Assembly: GCF_026239695.1 (NCBI RefSeq)
Contig: NZ_JAPIVS010000004.1
Span: 62,001-126,000 of the forward strand
Origin: Pedobacter sp. MC2016-15
GTDB taxonomy: Bacteria > Bacteroidota > Bacteroidia > Sphingobacteriales > Sphingobacteriaceae
Length of the DNA stretch: 64,000 bases
Reading direction: 5' to 3'
Shown: positions 25,407 through 34,779 of the stretch, piece by piece
Numbering within the stretch: position 1 is the first letter of the stretch
How the letters are laid out: every line of letters begins with the position of its first letter
Position numbers and translations under genes: made by a program
Notes under the pieces: generated by a model
What the model saw: only the letters and a program-made list of their open reading frames with translations
Told to the model about the DNA's origin: nothing
Databases searched by the model: none

Positions 25407-27821
25407 TTAAACCGCCATACTGATTTCTGCTGCTTTAGACAGTCCGGTCAGCAGGCTTTCAATATGTATTGGTTTGGAGAGATAATCATTCATCCCAAGT
25501 CTTAAACATTCATCTTTATCTTCCTGCATTGCATTTGCTGTCATGGCGATAATCACCGGTTGCTTCATGCTGCTGTTGCGGATAGCCTGGGTTGCTTCCA
25601 GACCATCCATTTCGGGCATCTGGATATCCATCAGTATGACATCAATATCATGGCTGCTCAATAAAGTAAGTACTTCCAGGCCATTTACTGCCAGCACAGG
25701 CTCATATCCCAGTTTGGTCAATATCCTCATGATCAGTTTTTGATTGATCATATTATCTTCAGCCACCAGTATGTTCAATGGATTTTTCAGGGCAAAGTCT
25801 TCTGCCAGTAAGCCTGCATTGGCCTGTCCTTGTTTAGCCAGATCTGTGTTCGGCAGGATGTCCGTAGGGCGTACTTCCGTTTTCATGGTAAATATAAATG
25901 AACTGCCTTTGCCAGCCTTGCTCGTGGCCGTAATGGTGCCTTCCATCAGGTGCACAAGTCTTTCGCAAATAGCCAGGCCCAGACCCGTGCCCCCATATTT
26001 ACGGGTAGTAGAAGAGTCTACCTGTGAGAAGGCCTTAAATAACCTGGATAGCCTGTCGGCAGGAATTCCAATGCCACTGTCACGCACTTCAAAAGAGAGA
26101 ACAAGAGTGCCATCGGGATTGATACTGGCCAGTTTAACCCCCAGATAAACATCTCCCTTGCTGGTAAATTTAATCGCATTGCCCAGCAGGTTAATCAACA
26201 CCTGTTTTAACCGTAGGCTGTCGGCCGCAATCTGTTCAGGAACCGCCTGGTCAACTTCATAGATCAGGTTGAGTCCTGCTTCAGCTGCTCTTCCCTCAAA
26301 CATGTCAATCACCTCCTTGATACATCTTCTGGCATTGAAATCATGAGGATCAAGTTCCAGATTCCCGGATTCAATTTTTGAGAAGTCTAGCACATCATTG
26401 ATCACGTTTAATAAACTTTCGCCACTGATCCTGATAGTATCTACATATTCAGCCTGCTCGGCATTTAATTTGGTATCGTGCAGCAGGGAGGTCATCCCGA
26501 GTACCCCGTTCAATGGTGTACGAATCTCATGGCTCATTGTAGCCAGGAAGATGCTCTTGGCCTGATTTGCTTTTTCAGCTTCTTCACGTGCGGATTCTTC
26601 CTGCTCTTTCTGGCCGTGTAAATCCTGGTTCAGCAGTTGTAATTCTTCCGACTGTGCCTGCAGTTCCTCTGACTGTACCTGCAACTCTTCGTTGAGGTCC
26701 TGCAATTTTATCGATTGAATTTGTAACTGCTCGGTATGGCGGTTGAGGTTGTTAATATAGGTCTTCAGGGTAGTTTTCAGCAAATTGAAATCCCTGTATA
26801 ATTTTTCAATTTCATTGATGTGGGATGCGCTGCCTTTTCCGCTGTCTGACGACTGGATGTCTCTGAAATCTGAGTTGATAAAGGCTTCCATTCTGTTGTT
26901 CAGTTCCAGAATATCACGGGTCAGGTATTTAGAAAGAGTAAGACTAAGAAACATCACAAGCAACACGACCGCGACAGAAACGATTACGAGGATGGTGTTA
27001 AAATGTCCCTGTAACAGATGAGTTTCGTTGGTGGCTATGTTATCAGTATTGATATATTGCCGATCAAACTGACTGATCTGATGTTGTATTTGTGGAGAAA
27101 TTCCGGCTTTATAATACACCCCGAGCTCCTTGGTATATTTCACAAAGACGCTGAACAGGTCCCTGTAGTTTTTGAGTGCCTGGTAACTTTCATCAGGGCT
27201 TGAACGCATCATCAGGGAGTCGATTTCGCGAAAGAACAATTGCTCATATTCTGGCTTTCCCCGCAGCATATAGTCCTTCTCATGCCGTCTCAGCTGTAAG
27301 ATCTCGCTTGCCGGGATGGCTTTGGAGCGCTCAATCCAGTGTGCATACTGCCTCATTTTACCTTCCAGGCCTTCGTCTTCAAAGCCTTTTTTAAAATAAA
27401 CGTCTTTGAGTGACCTTCCCAGATGAAGTGTTTGTCTGCTGATATGAATGAGGCTGTCCAGCGGCATATTCATGTCGAGGTGATTTTGCTGGGCCTTTGA
27501 TTTAAGCCTTGTCAGGTTATTGATAATACTGTTCTGCAGTTCCAGAAATTTGTCAATATCTTTTTGTTTGCCTGTTTGATAAAAAGCAGGTTCATGATAG
27601 CCTGAAAGCATAAACTTCTGAAGATAGCCTGTGCTTTCCAGATACTGGATCCGGATACTGCCCAGACCGGTAGAAAAGACCTTAAGATTGCGCTGCTGGG
27701 CGTTGATGAACAGATAAGTACATAGCCAGATCAGGATAACCGGGATAAATGAGAAGAAACTTAGAAGGAGCCTGGCCTTGAAAGATTTTAAGAGACGTAA
27801 GTTGAAAAAGAGCACCAGCAA
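25407..27821 (-). CDS. Membrane-bound hybrid sensor histidine kinase with receiver
   Basis: An 804-residue protein. A transmembrane segment (about 14-36) and a second one (about 275-295) bracket an extracytoplasmic helical sensor domain. After a coiled coil with repeated LQxQSEEL heptads (about 365-400) comes HisKA, with the phospho-accepting H431 in [11 protein letters not shown]. The HATPase follows (N box [13 protein letters not shown] boxes DSGIGI and GGTGLGL). The C-terminal receiver carries phospho-acceptor D732 in [11 protein letters not shown]. The signal sensed is unknown. It stands alone, with no partner regulator beside it. Confidence 0.93.
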   Translation of the reverse strand: MLVLFFNLRLLKSFKARLLLSFFSFIPVILIWLCTYLFINAQQRNLKVFSTGLGSIRIQYLESTGYLQKFMLSGYHEPAFYQTGKQKDIDKFLELQNSIINNLTRLKSKAQQNHLDMNMPLDSLIHISRQTLHLGRSLKDVYFKKGFEDEGLEGKMRQYAHWIERSKAIPASEILQLRRHEKDYMLRGKPEYEQLFFREIDSLMMRSSPDESYQALKNYRDLFSVFVKYTKELGVYYKAGISPQIQHQISQFDRQYINTDNIATNETHLLQGHFNTILVIVSVAVVLLVMFLSLTLSKYLTRDILELNNRMEAFINSDFRDIQSSDSGKGSASHINEIEKLYRDFNLLKTTLKTYINNLNRHTEQLQIQSIKLQDLNEELQVQSEELQAQSEELQLLNQDLHGQKEQEESAREEAEKANQAKSIFLATMSHEIRTPLNGVLGMTSLLHDTKLNAEQAEYVDTIRISGESLLNVINDVLDFSKIESGNLELDPHDFNARRCIKEVIDMFEGRAAEAGLNLIYEVDQAVPEQIAADSLRLKQVLINLLGNAIKFTSKGDVYLGVKLASINPDGTLVLSFEVRDSGIGIPADRLSRLFKAFSQVDSSTTRKYGGTGLGLAICERLVHLMEGTITATSKAGKGSSFIFTMKTEVRPTDILPNTDLAKQGQANAGLLAEDFALKNPLNILVAEDNMINQKLIMRILTKLGYEPVLAVNGLEVLTLLSSHDIDVILMDIQMPEMDGLEATQAIRNSSMKQPVIIAMTANAMQEDKDECLRLGMNDYLSKPIHIESLLTGLSKAAEISMAV

Positions 27822-27995
27822 GAATACGAAAGCGCTAATACTACGACGTTAAATGTATGTTAAGTTACAACACCTATAAATGTGATGCCCGGAGCTCCGA
27901 AAACTTCAATTCGTCGATACATTTTAGCTATTGACCCGGACTGTTTTAAATTGTAACCGAATTATTACCAGATTCGCAGAACAATTAGAAACACA

Positions 27996-28172
27996 ATGAG
28001 AAAGTTATTTTTTTTAATCGCACTGTTAACTGTTATTGCGATTTTATGGTTTAGGGAGAACACTGCAGAACTGTATTTCGGGCTCGCCCTGGCAGTGATC
28101 CTGAGCGTGGCCTACCTCCTCGGCCGGGTATCATGGATTAAGATCAAACGCATTCTGGTAGGTTTAAATTAA
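27996..28172 (+). CDS. Small two-helix membrane protein, 58 residues
   Basis: ATG at 27996, stop TAA at 28170-28172. Two hydrophobic helices (about 4-18 and 27-43) are separated by FRENTAE and followed by a basic tail SWIKIKRI. This arrangement is coherent and unlikely by chance. It resembles short two-helix membrane proteins without a named family. It ends 8 bases from the stop of the converging nuclease gene. Function unknown. Confidence 0.65.
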   Translation: MRKLFFLIALLTVIAILWFRENTAELYFGLALAVILSVAYLLGRVSWIKIKRILVGLN

Positions 28173-28180
28173 ATCTGCCC

Positions 28181-29152
28181 TTAATTTCCACCTTTAAATT
28201 TTTCCACTTCAATACGGTTCTGCACTGACCTGGGCAGTGCAGACAGCAAATCATAACCCGTTGCCTTTTCGATGTCCCTCACTGTGCAGAGGTACTTCAT
28301 CCAGTTTGGCGCTATCGCATTATCATTTGGTGTATCAACTGCAATCACACGCGTATTGGTATTTATTCTTTGCAGGTCATCACTGCCTTCAGGAATCACA
28401 ATAACTACTTTCCAGATATGGGAAGGAACGTTGATTCTTCCATTGTCTATGGTTTCAGCATAGCCATTTTTGCCGCTTCCACCGCTGCCGTAGCTGCCCA
28501 TGATGACGTATATTTCGTTTCCCTTTTTTACCTGGTTCCTGCAGTAGCTTTCCAGATGTTCCCAGGTATGCTGGTTATTGTTTGGCGCCTGTGGTATCAT
28601 GTTGTTCATCAGAAAAGTAGAGGAGTTTGCAGCAGTAGAACTGGTACGGTCTCCGCTGGGGCAGTTGTGGCCCTTGTCAAAGCCGGAGCCTTTGTAGGCC
28701 GACTGGTTAACTTCATACCAACCCCCGGGCAAACTGGTGTCCGGTCTGAAGTTATTGAGGCGTTCCGTGTTACCCAGATCTTCAGCACCTATATGCCAGC
28801 TCACCCAGTTTGGAGTTGCCCTGCTACGGCTGTAACTTTCTATATAGTACTTGTGGTCGATCAGGTAGTTATCGGCATTAACTGTACTATTGGTGGCATT
28901 GCTGGGATTTCCAAGCAACATTTGGCTGGCTATACTATCATTTTTTTGTGGAGTCTCAGTCGCTGCATTTTTATAATGCTGTGGGGCAGCTGAGGAGGCC
29001 GGGGTTGGTAAGTTGATTTTAGTCCTGAGAGTATCTGAAGATACTTTACGGCCATAGGTATTAAAGTCGGTTTGCTGTGATTGCTGGCAACTCGTTTCGT
29101 AAAGCAATACGAGAGCGACTGAGAAGGGTAACAGTATATTTTTATAGTTCAT
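28181..29152 (-). CDS. Secreted DNA/RNA non-specific endonuclease, lipoprotein
   Basis: A 323-residue protein with a lipoprotein signal (Cys22 in TSCQQS), followed by a low-complexity linker to about residue 95. The nuclease core has GFDKGHNCPSGDR, with catalytic H162 (DKGH in place of the more usual DRGH). It also has NNMIPQAPNNNQHTWEHLE, the metal-binding Asn region of the NucA/Serratia nuclease family. It probably degrades extracellular nucleic acids from the cell surface. It sits alone between the 58-residue gene and the aspartokinase gene. Confidence 0.88.
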   Translation of the reverse strand: MNYKNILLPFSVALVLLYETSCQQSQQTDFNTYGRKVSSDTLRTKINLPTPASSAAPQHYKNAATETPQKNDSIASQMLLGNPSNATNSTVNADNYLIDHKYYIESYSRSRATPNWVSWHIGAEDLGNTERLNNFRPDTSLPGGWYEVNQSAYKGSGFDKGHNCPSGDRTSSTAANSSTFLMNNMIPQAPNNNQHTWEHLESYCRNQVKKGNEIYVIMGSYGSGGSGKNGYAETIDNGRINVPSHIWKVVIVIPEGSDDLQRINTNTRVIAVDTPNDNAIAPNWMKYLCTVRDIEKATGYDLLSALPRSVQNRIEVEKFKGGN

Positions 29153-29298
29153 TTCATCATTAAATTACGGCAAAGGTAATACTGTTGCAGCAATGGTTCC
29201 CGAGTCTTAAAATTTATAATTACTTTTTTAAAAAATTTAGGATATTACAATAATAGTATATACCTTTAATATAAAAGAAAAACACACACCAAAATAGG

Positions 29299-29323
29299 AG
29301 CCCTGTAGCATTTGCGCAGGGCT
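29299..29323 (+). terminator. Hairpin in the aspartokinase upstream region
   Basis: AGCCCTG (29299-29305) pairs with CAGGGCT (29317-29323), followed by TCGCTTTTCT. It lies 123 bases before the aspartokinase ATG, in a region where no plus-strand gene ends. It could be a leader terminator or the remnant of another transcript. No leader peptide was recognised. Confidence 0.4.
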
Positions 29324-29446
29324 TCGCTTTTCTCTGTACTCAAATAAGTTGTAAGAAATACGCCTTTTCCGGCAGTATTAAGGGAATATTAATGATACGG
29401 CATCTGATATAAAATTGATACTTTAGGTCAATCATTTCTTAAAACC

Positions 29447-30823
29447 ATGTTAACAGTAGAAAAAATAGGCGGTACTTCAATGAGTGCCCTTGAAGATGTT
29501 ATTCAGAATATAATTTTATTTGAGCGTACAGGCGACCAATTGTACAATAGAATATTTGTCGTATCGGCATTTTCAGGTGTCACTGACTTATTGCTCGAAA
29601 ACAAAAAGACAGGAGCTCCCGGAGTCTACCACAGAATAGCCAAACATCAGAACTTTCATAAACCGCTGAAAGAGCTGATCGTCAAACTGAAAGCGATAAA
29701 TAAAAAGTACGCAGCTCTCGGACTTGATCTCAGTGCAGCTGATCAGTTTATCGAGAAACACATTTTGGAAGCCCAGACTTACCTCGAAAATTTATCCAAT
29801 ATACTGGCCTCGGGCTATGTAAGCAGGGAAGGCATTTTACAGGCAGCCAGGGAAATTCTGGCCTCGATCGGTGAAAGCCATTCGGCTTTTAACTTCACCA
29901 ATATACTTCAGAATAAAGGAATTAATACCACACTCGTAGACTTAAGTGGTTTTGATGACCATCTTGCCTATACCATCGATCAAAGAATAAAACACGCCTT
30001 CAAGAGAATTGATTTTGCGAAAACGATTTGTATTGTAACCGGGTATGCCAAAGGTACCGAGGGAATTATGCGTGAGTTCGACAGGGGTTACTCTGAAGTG
30101 ACATTCAGTAAAATTGCTGAATTTCTGAAACCCGAAGAGGCGATCATCCATAAGGAATATCATCTTTCTACAGCCGACCCGGCTATGGTTGGTATCGAAA
30201 ACTGTATTCCTGTAGGATATACAAATTACGATATCGCTGATCAGCTTGCTGATGTAGGTATGGAGGCTATACACCCTAAAGCTTCCAAGCCATTAGAGAT
30301 CAACGGTGTTAACCTTCGGATAAAAAATACGTTTGAACCTTCACATCCCGGTACACTGATCACACGCGAATTTGTTTCTGAGCATAAACGTGTCGAGCTG
30401 ATTACCGGGACAGATAAGTTACTGATTATTGATGTATATGATCCGCTGATGGTGGGTAATGTCGGAAGTGACCTTCAGATTATGCAGATCTTTTTTGATC
30501 ATAAATTGAGCTATACATTTAAGGCTACAAGTGCCAACAGCATCACTATCGTGATCTGGGAACGTGACTTTGATAAAAAACTCATCACCGACCTCGAAAG
30601 CAAATTTGAAAAAGTTACCGTAGAGAAAGCAGCGATGGTCTGCCTGCTCGGTTCAAATATGGATCAGCCCGGATTACTTGGAAAAAGTGCGCTTGCACTT
30701 ACTGAACATGGAGTGGATATTAAAAGTGCAGGTTTCGCCCTTAGAAAAGTTAATATCCAGTTTCTCGTAGCCCGTGAAGATTTCCGGACAGCAATCATTG
30801 CGCTCAACAAAACAATGCAGTAG
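29447..30823 (+). CDS. Aspartate kinase
   Basis: Phosphorylates aspartate, the first step towards lysine, methionine and threonine. The N-terminal motif reads VEKIGGTSM (more often VxKFGGTS). The amino-acid kinase domain runs to about residue 300 (TGYAKGTEG; EEAIIHKEYHLSTADPA). Two ACT repeats follow (about 320-458, including GSNMDQPGLLGKSALALTEHGVDIKSAG), which normally bind the inhibitory amino acid. Length 458. It stands alone, and no threonine or lysine genes are adjacent. A terminator follows it. Confidence 0.9.
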   Translation: MLTVEKIGGTSMSALEDVIQNIILFERTGDQLYNRIFVVSAFSGVTDLLLENKKTGAPGVYHRIAKHQNFHKPLKELIVKLKAINKKYAALGLDLSAADQFIEKHILEAQTYLENLSNILASGYVSREGILQAAREILASIGESHSAFNFTNILQNKGINTTLVDLSGFDDHLAYTIDQRIKHAFKRIDFAKTICIVTGYAKGTEGIMREFDRGYSEVTFSKIAEFLKPEEAIIHKEYHLSTADPAMVGIENCIPVGYTNYDIADQLADVGMEAIHPKASKPLEINGVNLRIKNTFEPSHPGTLITREFVSEHKRVELITGTDKLLIIDVYDPLMVGNVGSDLQIMQIFFDHKLSYTFKATSANSITIVIWERDFDKKLITDLESKFEKVTVEKAAMVCLLGSNMDQPGLLGKSALALTEHGVDIKSAGFALRKVNIQFLVAREDFRTAIIALNKTMQ

Positions 30824-30841
30824 TACTGCTCAAATCTTTCT

Positions 30842-30876
30842 GGCGGAGACTTTAGGTCTCCGCTTTCTTTGTTTTT
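30842..30876 (+). terminator. Intrinsic terminator after the aspartokinase gene
   Basis: GCGGAGAC pairs with GTCTCCGC around TTTAG, followed by a T-rich tract. Confidence 0.85.
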
Positions 30877-31299
30877 AGGGTTTATAGCCTCTCAACTTCT
30901 GGTTAATCAGTCCTGTTATTCCTGTTTAAGTTAAAATTTTTCTTATTTTTTCAAATAAATACAGCGATTTATGCCATGTTGCCTTGTTTGCTGGTAATAG
31001 TTGCTGCTGTAAGCAAAATTTTAATGTTACTACTCTGTTTTTCCGATTTATACTTTAAAAAATTGTTAATAAAGAACAGTTTTCTGTTTTCCGGGAACGA
31101 TTGCGTAATTTAAAATCTTCTTTTATTTTTTTTATTTCTTCAGAGTGAGTACTCTTGCTTCCACTGATGTTTAAAAATTTTACTATTGATGTAAAATGGA
31201 AGATGTTGCTGATAAAAACTAAGCTGATACCTAAATAAATATTGGTTGATTGAGGTTATACATTCATATCAGGTAAATTTTCATGAATTTATTTATTTA
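30877..31299. other. AT-rich non-coding stretch upstream of the Cys-leader promoter
   Basis: About 420 bases with runs of T and A and no frame or RNA structure that I could support. Its length and base bias fit an upstream regulatory region. Confidence 0.5.
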
Positions 31300-31300
31300 G

Positions 31301-31317
31301 TCTACTAATTTAGTAGA
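31301..31317. promoter_or_regulatory. Perfect 17-bp palindrome upstream of the Cys-leader promoter
   Basis: TCTACTAATTTAGTAGA: 8-bp arms around one central base. It lies 9 bases before the -7 element at 31327. A 15/17 match occurs at 22529-22545 in the promoter of the SAM-riboswitch cysteine desulfurase. Confidence 0.65.
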
Positions 31318-31326
31318 ATTATATTA

Positions 31327-31334
31327 TATATTTG
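31327..31334 (+). promoter_or_regulatory. -7 promoter element (TATATTTG) of the Cys-leader/SusCD unit
   Basis: Exact TAnnTTTG match ending 4 bases before the ATG of the leader reading frame, so the leader would be translated from a (nearly) leaderless message. Confidence 0.6.
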
Positions 31335-31338
31335 AATA

Positions 31339-31428
31339 ATGAACAGACACTCTCAAAATCAACTTCTTTTCAAACTATATGTCGACTGCTATTCGTGTTG
31401 CAGATGCAGGCAAGAATTTGAAAGGTAG
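31339..31428 (+). CDS. Cysteine-rich leader peptide, 29 residues
   Basis: ATG at 31339, TAG at 31426-31428. Cysteines are at positions 17, 20, 21 and 23: four in seven residues, in DCYSCCRC. The rest is ordinary and hydrophilic, so it is not a toxin or a metal-binding fold of normal size. Its last three sense codons contain TTGAAAGG, which is complementary to the 5' arm of the terminator 30 bases further on. Such a peptide would act through ribosome pausing at Cys codons rather than as a product. The mode of action is inference from layout. Confidence 0.6.
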   Translation: MNRHSQNQLLFKLYVDCYSCCRCRQEFER

Positions 31429-31485
31429 GTTGTTGTACAACTATTGAACCCGCCGGCCTTTCAATTCACGAAAGGCTTTTTTTTT
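31418..31485 (+). terminator. Transcription attenuator (terminator and antiterminator) before SusC
   Basis: Terminator stem GCCTTTC (31456-31462) with GAAAGGC (31470-31476), followed by nine T. Competing stem: TTGAAAGG (31418-31425, the end of the leader frame) with CCTTTCAA (31457-31464). A ribosome stalled at the Cys codons leaves TTGAAAGG free to form the antiterminator. A ribosome reaching the stop codon covers it, and the terminator forms. Confidence 0.7.
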
Positions 31486-31612
31486 ATAAACAAATTCAAA
31501 CCTGTAGCCTATGATATAAACAGCATTAAAGAATACTGATCAGGTCAGATCTGATCATTTTCATCTCACAATAAATAATCTCTAACTATTATATAACTAA
31601 ACTAAAACTAAA

Positions 31613-34600
31613 ATGATGAAAAAAATACTCTATTTAATAGGGGTAGTTTTGCTTTTTGGCGTACAAGCCTTTGCACAAACACGAACCATTACAGGTAAGG
31701 TCACCGATTCAGGTGATGGCACCGCACTACCAGGCGTAAGTATATCAACAGGCCGTGGAGGTCCCAGCGCAAGAACCAATGCAGCCGGTGAATACTCAAT
31801 CAGCCTTCCGTCTGATTATAAAAGTTTGATATTTACCTTTGTAGGCTATGCTACCCAAACTGTTTCAGCTTCATCGGGCAGGGTTAATGTTTTATTGGTT
31901 TCCAGTCAGAATCAACTGAGTGAAGTTGTGGTATCCGGTTATTCCAGTACGAGCAAAAAGGATTTTACAGGATCGGCCGTAAAGGTGAGTGCTGCACAGA
32001 TAGCAAATAAGCCGGTTCAGAGTTTTGATCAGGCACTTGCTGGTCAGGCAGCCGGTGTTAATATTATTCAGCCAAATGGTGTTTTAAATAACCCACCGGT
32101 TTTCAGGGTCAGGGGGTTTAACTCTATATCACTGAGTTCATATCCGCTGATTGTTGTTGATGGTGTTCCGGTATTTACTGGAACGACCGGCAATACGGCA
32201 TCTGTAAGCAGTAACAGTGCATCCAATAACCCCTTGGGGGATATCAACCCTAATGATATAGAATCTATCGATATCCTGAAGGACGCCTCCTCTACAGCTA
32301 TTTATGGTTCAAGGGCTGCAAATGGCGTCGTTGTTGTGACGACTAAAAAAGGGAAGCAGGGAAAAACAAGGGTGAACTACGATGGCTGGGTAGGTATTAC
32401 GAAGGCGTTCAATTTACCAGATATGCTGAATGCCGAGCAATATGTCACCATTAAAAATGAAGCCCGTGCCAATACCACTCCAAGACTGGACCCCGGGTTT
32501 GCGCTGCAGCAGGATGCCAGTGGCAAAACTATTGACACTGACTGGTTTGATGTCGTATATCAGACAGGTGTTTCACAGAATCACAACATGAGTGTTTCAG
32601 GTGCCAGTGAAAGCACATCCTATTTCCTCTCTACTGGTTACAGTAAACAGGAGAGTTTTATCAAAACCAACTCTTTTGAACGTAAGATCTTCAGAGGGAA
32701 CGTAGATCACCATTTGTCTAAAGCAATTACTGTCGGAACCAACTTTAGTTACAGTAATTCCTTAAATATTGGTCCTAACACGGGCTCTTTGCTTGGTCAG
32801 GCTTATAATACAGGAGGTCTTGCAAGATTACCGCTGGTACTTGCACCAAATGTTTCTCCTTACAGACCCGATGGTTCTTACAATATCACTGCTACCGGTA
32901 CATTAGGACTGGGCGCGAATACAATTGCCAGTAATTACCCGAATGCTGTAGTACTGCTTGACAATGACAGGTTTACCTCAAAAAACGACAATATTATTGC
33001 CAACGTGTATGGTGAGCTGGAAATTGTGAAAGGTCTGAAACTGAAGACCCAGTACAGCCTGAATAAGTTAAATACTGCCAATACAACTTTCCAGAATCCA
33101 CTTTCAGGTGACGGACAAAGTAACAACGGTTTGGCTTTGAACACGTTTGAAGAATATAACAGGAGAGACTGGACCAATACATTAAACTATATCGTTGCTA
33201 TTGATAAACATCATATCAATGCTCTGGTAGGTCAGGAAGAATACCATACTACAAATGTTGGTACTGGTACAGAAAGAACCAACCTGGCAGACGGATACTT
33301 TAATAATTTTCAGGGTAACTTCCTCAATTCACGTAGTGTTGCTGCTACAGGTAACTTCAATACAGAAAATGGTTTCAGGTCGTTCTTTGGTACTGTAACT
33401 TACGATTTTGATAAAAAATATTTATTGAGCGGAACTTTCAGACGTGACGGTTTCTCAGGGCTTTCTGCCAACAATAAATACGGAAACTTTGGCGGAGCGT
33501 CAATTGGCTGGAATATCGCTGAGGAAGATTTCTTCAAAAACAGCAGCCTGGGAAATATCTTTGATGATTTCAAGTTAAAAGGAAGTTATGGAGTAGTAGG
33601 TAATATCGGGGTTAATGATTTTGCTTCGCTGGCGCTCTTCAATTCTGGCTTCTACGGCAGTACTTCTACCGTTTTCTTCAGCCAGGCAGGAAATCCTAAC
33701 CTGAAATGGGAAACCAGTAAAAAGACAGATGCAGGTATCAGCTTCACCATGTTTAAAGGCCGCATCACGGCAGATATTGATTACTACAATAACAGTATTA
33801 ATAACCTGATCCTGAATTCTCCGCAATCACCATCACGCGGTATCCCGGGTGATCCTGTTAATACCATTGCTGCAAACGTAGGCTCAATGTTCAACCGTGG
33901 TATTGAGTTTAACATTACCTCCAGAAATATTGTAAAGGACAATTTCAGCTGGACCACAAATTTCAATATCAGTACGCTGAACAATAAGGTGACAGCACTG
34001 GCAGAGGGTAACGCAGATATCTATGGATCAACTTCAGGTCTGGAAACCGCAAACATTACCAGAGTAGGTCATACACTGGGTTCTATCTTTGTAGTTCCTA
34101 CAGCAGGCGTAAATCCGGAAAACGGGCGCCGTATCTTCATTAACCGCTTTGGCCGCGAAGTGCAATACAAACAAACAGGTGGTACAGCATGGACGTATCT
34201 TGATGGCACTCCGGCACCTGCAATTGACGGAACGCTCGACGGAAAAATTGTGGGCAAAGGTATCCCTACGTTTTATGGAGGATTGAACAACACTTTCACC
34301 TATAAAGATTTCGACCTGACCGTGGGTATTACTTTTTCAGGAGGAAATAAAATCTACAATGGTACTCAGGCGACGCTCAGAGATCAGCGTTTCTGGAATA
34401 ACCATACGGATATCCTTAACCGCTGGACTACACCGGGCCAGATCACTGATATCCCAAGACTGGAATATGGCGATAATTATTCTAATGGTTCTGCTATTCC
34501 GAACTCTTCCAATGTTCAAAATGGGGCATATGCCAAGCTGAAGAACGTAGCTCTGGGCTATAAGTTTCCTACGGAACTGGTTAACCGCGCAGGTATAGCT

Positions 34601-34768
34601 TCATTAAGACTGTACGTACAGGCAACCAACCTTGCCGTAGTTACGGGTTATGACGGATCAGATCCTGAGGTCTCTACCAATGGTAACTCCAATCTAGCAC
34701 CGGGCGTAGACCGTAACGGGGTTCCTTCCAGCAGGATATTTACATTCGGACTTAATGTGGGATTTTAA
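31613..34768 (+). CDS. SusC-like TonB-dependent outer-membrane transporter
   Basis: A 1051-residue protein with a signal peptide (residues 1-22, ending AFAQ). It then has a carboxypeptidase-regulatory-like domain (about 25-105), a plug domain with SGYSSTSKKDFTG near 120 and ILKDASSTAIYGSRAANGVVVVTTKKG (about 224-250), and the C-terminal barrel ending FTFGLNVGF. Partner of the SusD protein that starts 11 bases after its stop. The pair imports a nutrient across the outer membrane. The Cys-rich attenuator and the shared palindrome suggest expression under cysteine or sulfur limitation, so the cargo may be sulfur-containing; this is inference. Confidence 0.92.
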   Translation: MMKKILYLIGVVLLFGVQAFAQTRTITGKVTDSGDGTALPGVSISTGRGGPSARTNAAGEYSISLPSDYKSLIFTFVGYATQTVSASSGRVNVLLVSSQNQLSEVVVSGYSSTSKKDFTGSAVKVSAAQIANKPVQSFDQALAGQAAGVNIIQPNGVLNNPPVFRVRGFNSISLSSYPLIVVDGVPVFTGTTGNTASVSSNSASNNPLGDINPNDIESIDILKDASSTAIYGSRAANGVVVVTTKKGKQGKTRVNYDGWVGITKAFNLPDMLNAEQYVTIKNEARANTTPRLDPGFALQQDASGKTIDTDWFDVVYQTGVSQNHNMSVSGASESTSYFLSTGYSKQESFIKTNSFERKIFRGNVDHHLSKAITVGTNFSYSNSLNIGPNTGSLLGQAYNTGGLARLPLVLAPNVSPYRPDGSYNITATGTLGLGANTIASNYPNAVVLLDNDRFTSKNDNIIANVYGELEIVKGLKLKTQYSLNKLNTANTTFQNPLSGDGQSNNGLALNTFEEYNRRDWTNTLNYIVAIDKHHINALVGQEEYHTTNVGTGTERTNLADGYFNNFQGNFLNSRSVAATGNFNTENGFRSFFGTVTYDFDKKYLLSGTFRRDGFSGLSANNKYGNFGGASIGWNIAEEDFFKNSSLGNIFDDFKLKGSYGVVGNIGVNDFASLALFNSGFYGSTSTVFFSQAGNPNLKWETSKKTDAGISFTMFKGRITADIDYYNNSINNLILNSPQSPSRGIPGDPVNTIAANVGSMFNRGIEFNITSRNIVKDNFSWTTNFNISTLNNKVTALAEGNADIYGSTSGLETANITRVGHTLGSIFVVPTAGVNPENGRRIFINRFGREVQYKQTGGTAWTYLDGTPAPAIDGTLDGKIVGKGIPTFYGGLNNTFTYKDFDLTVGITFSGGNKIYNGTQATLRDQRFWNNHTDILNRWTTPGQITDIPRLEYGDNYSNGSAIPNSSNVQNGAYAKLKNVALGYKFPTELVNRAGIASLRLYVQATNLAVVTGYDGSDPEVSTNGNSNLAPGVDRNGVPSSRIFTFGLNVGF

Positions 34769-34779
34769 TTTTGACAACA

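Noticed and set aside
28370..28993. 207-codon open frame opposite the nuclease gene
   Set aside because: Antisense to a clear DNA/RNA endonuclease; composition follows from the opposite strand.
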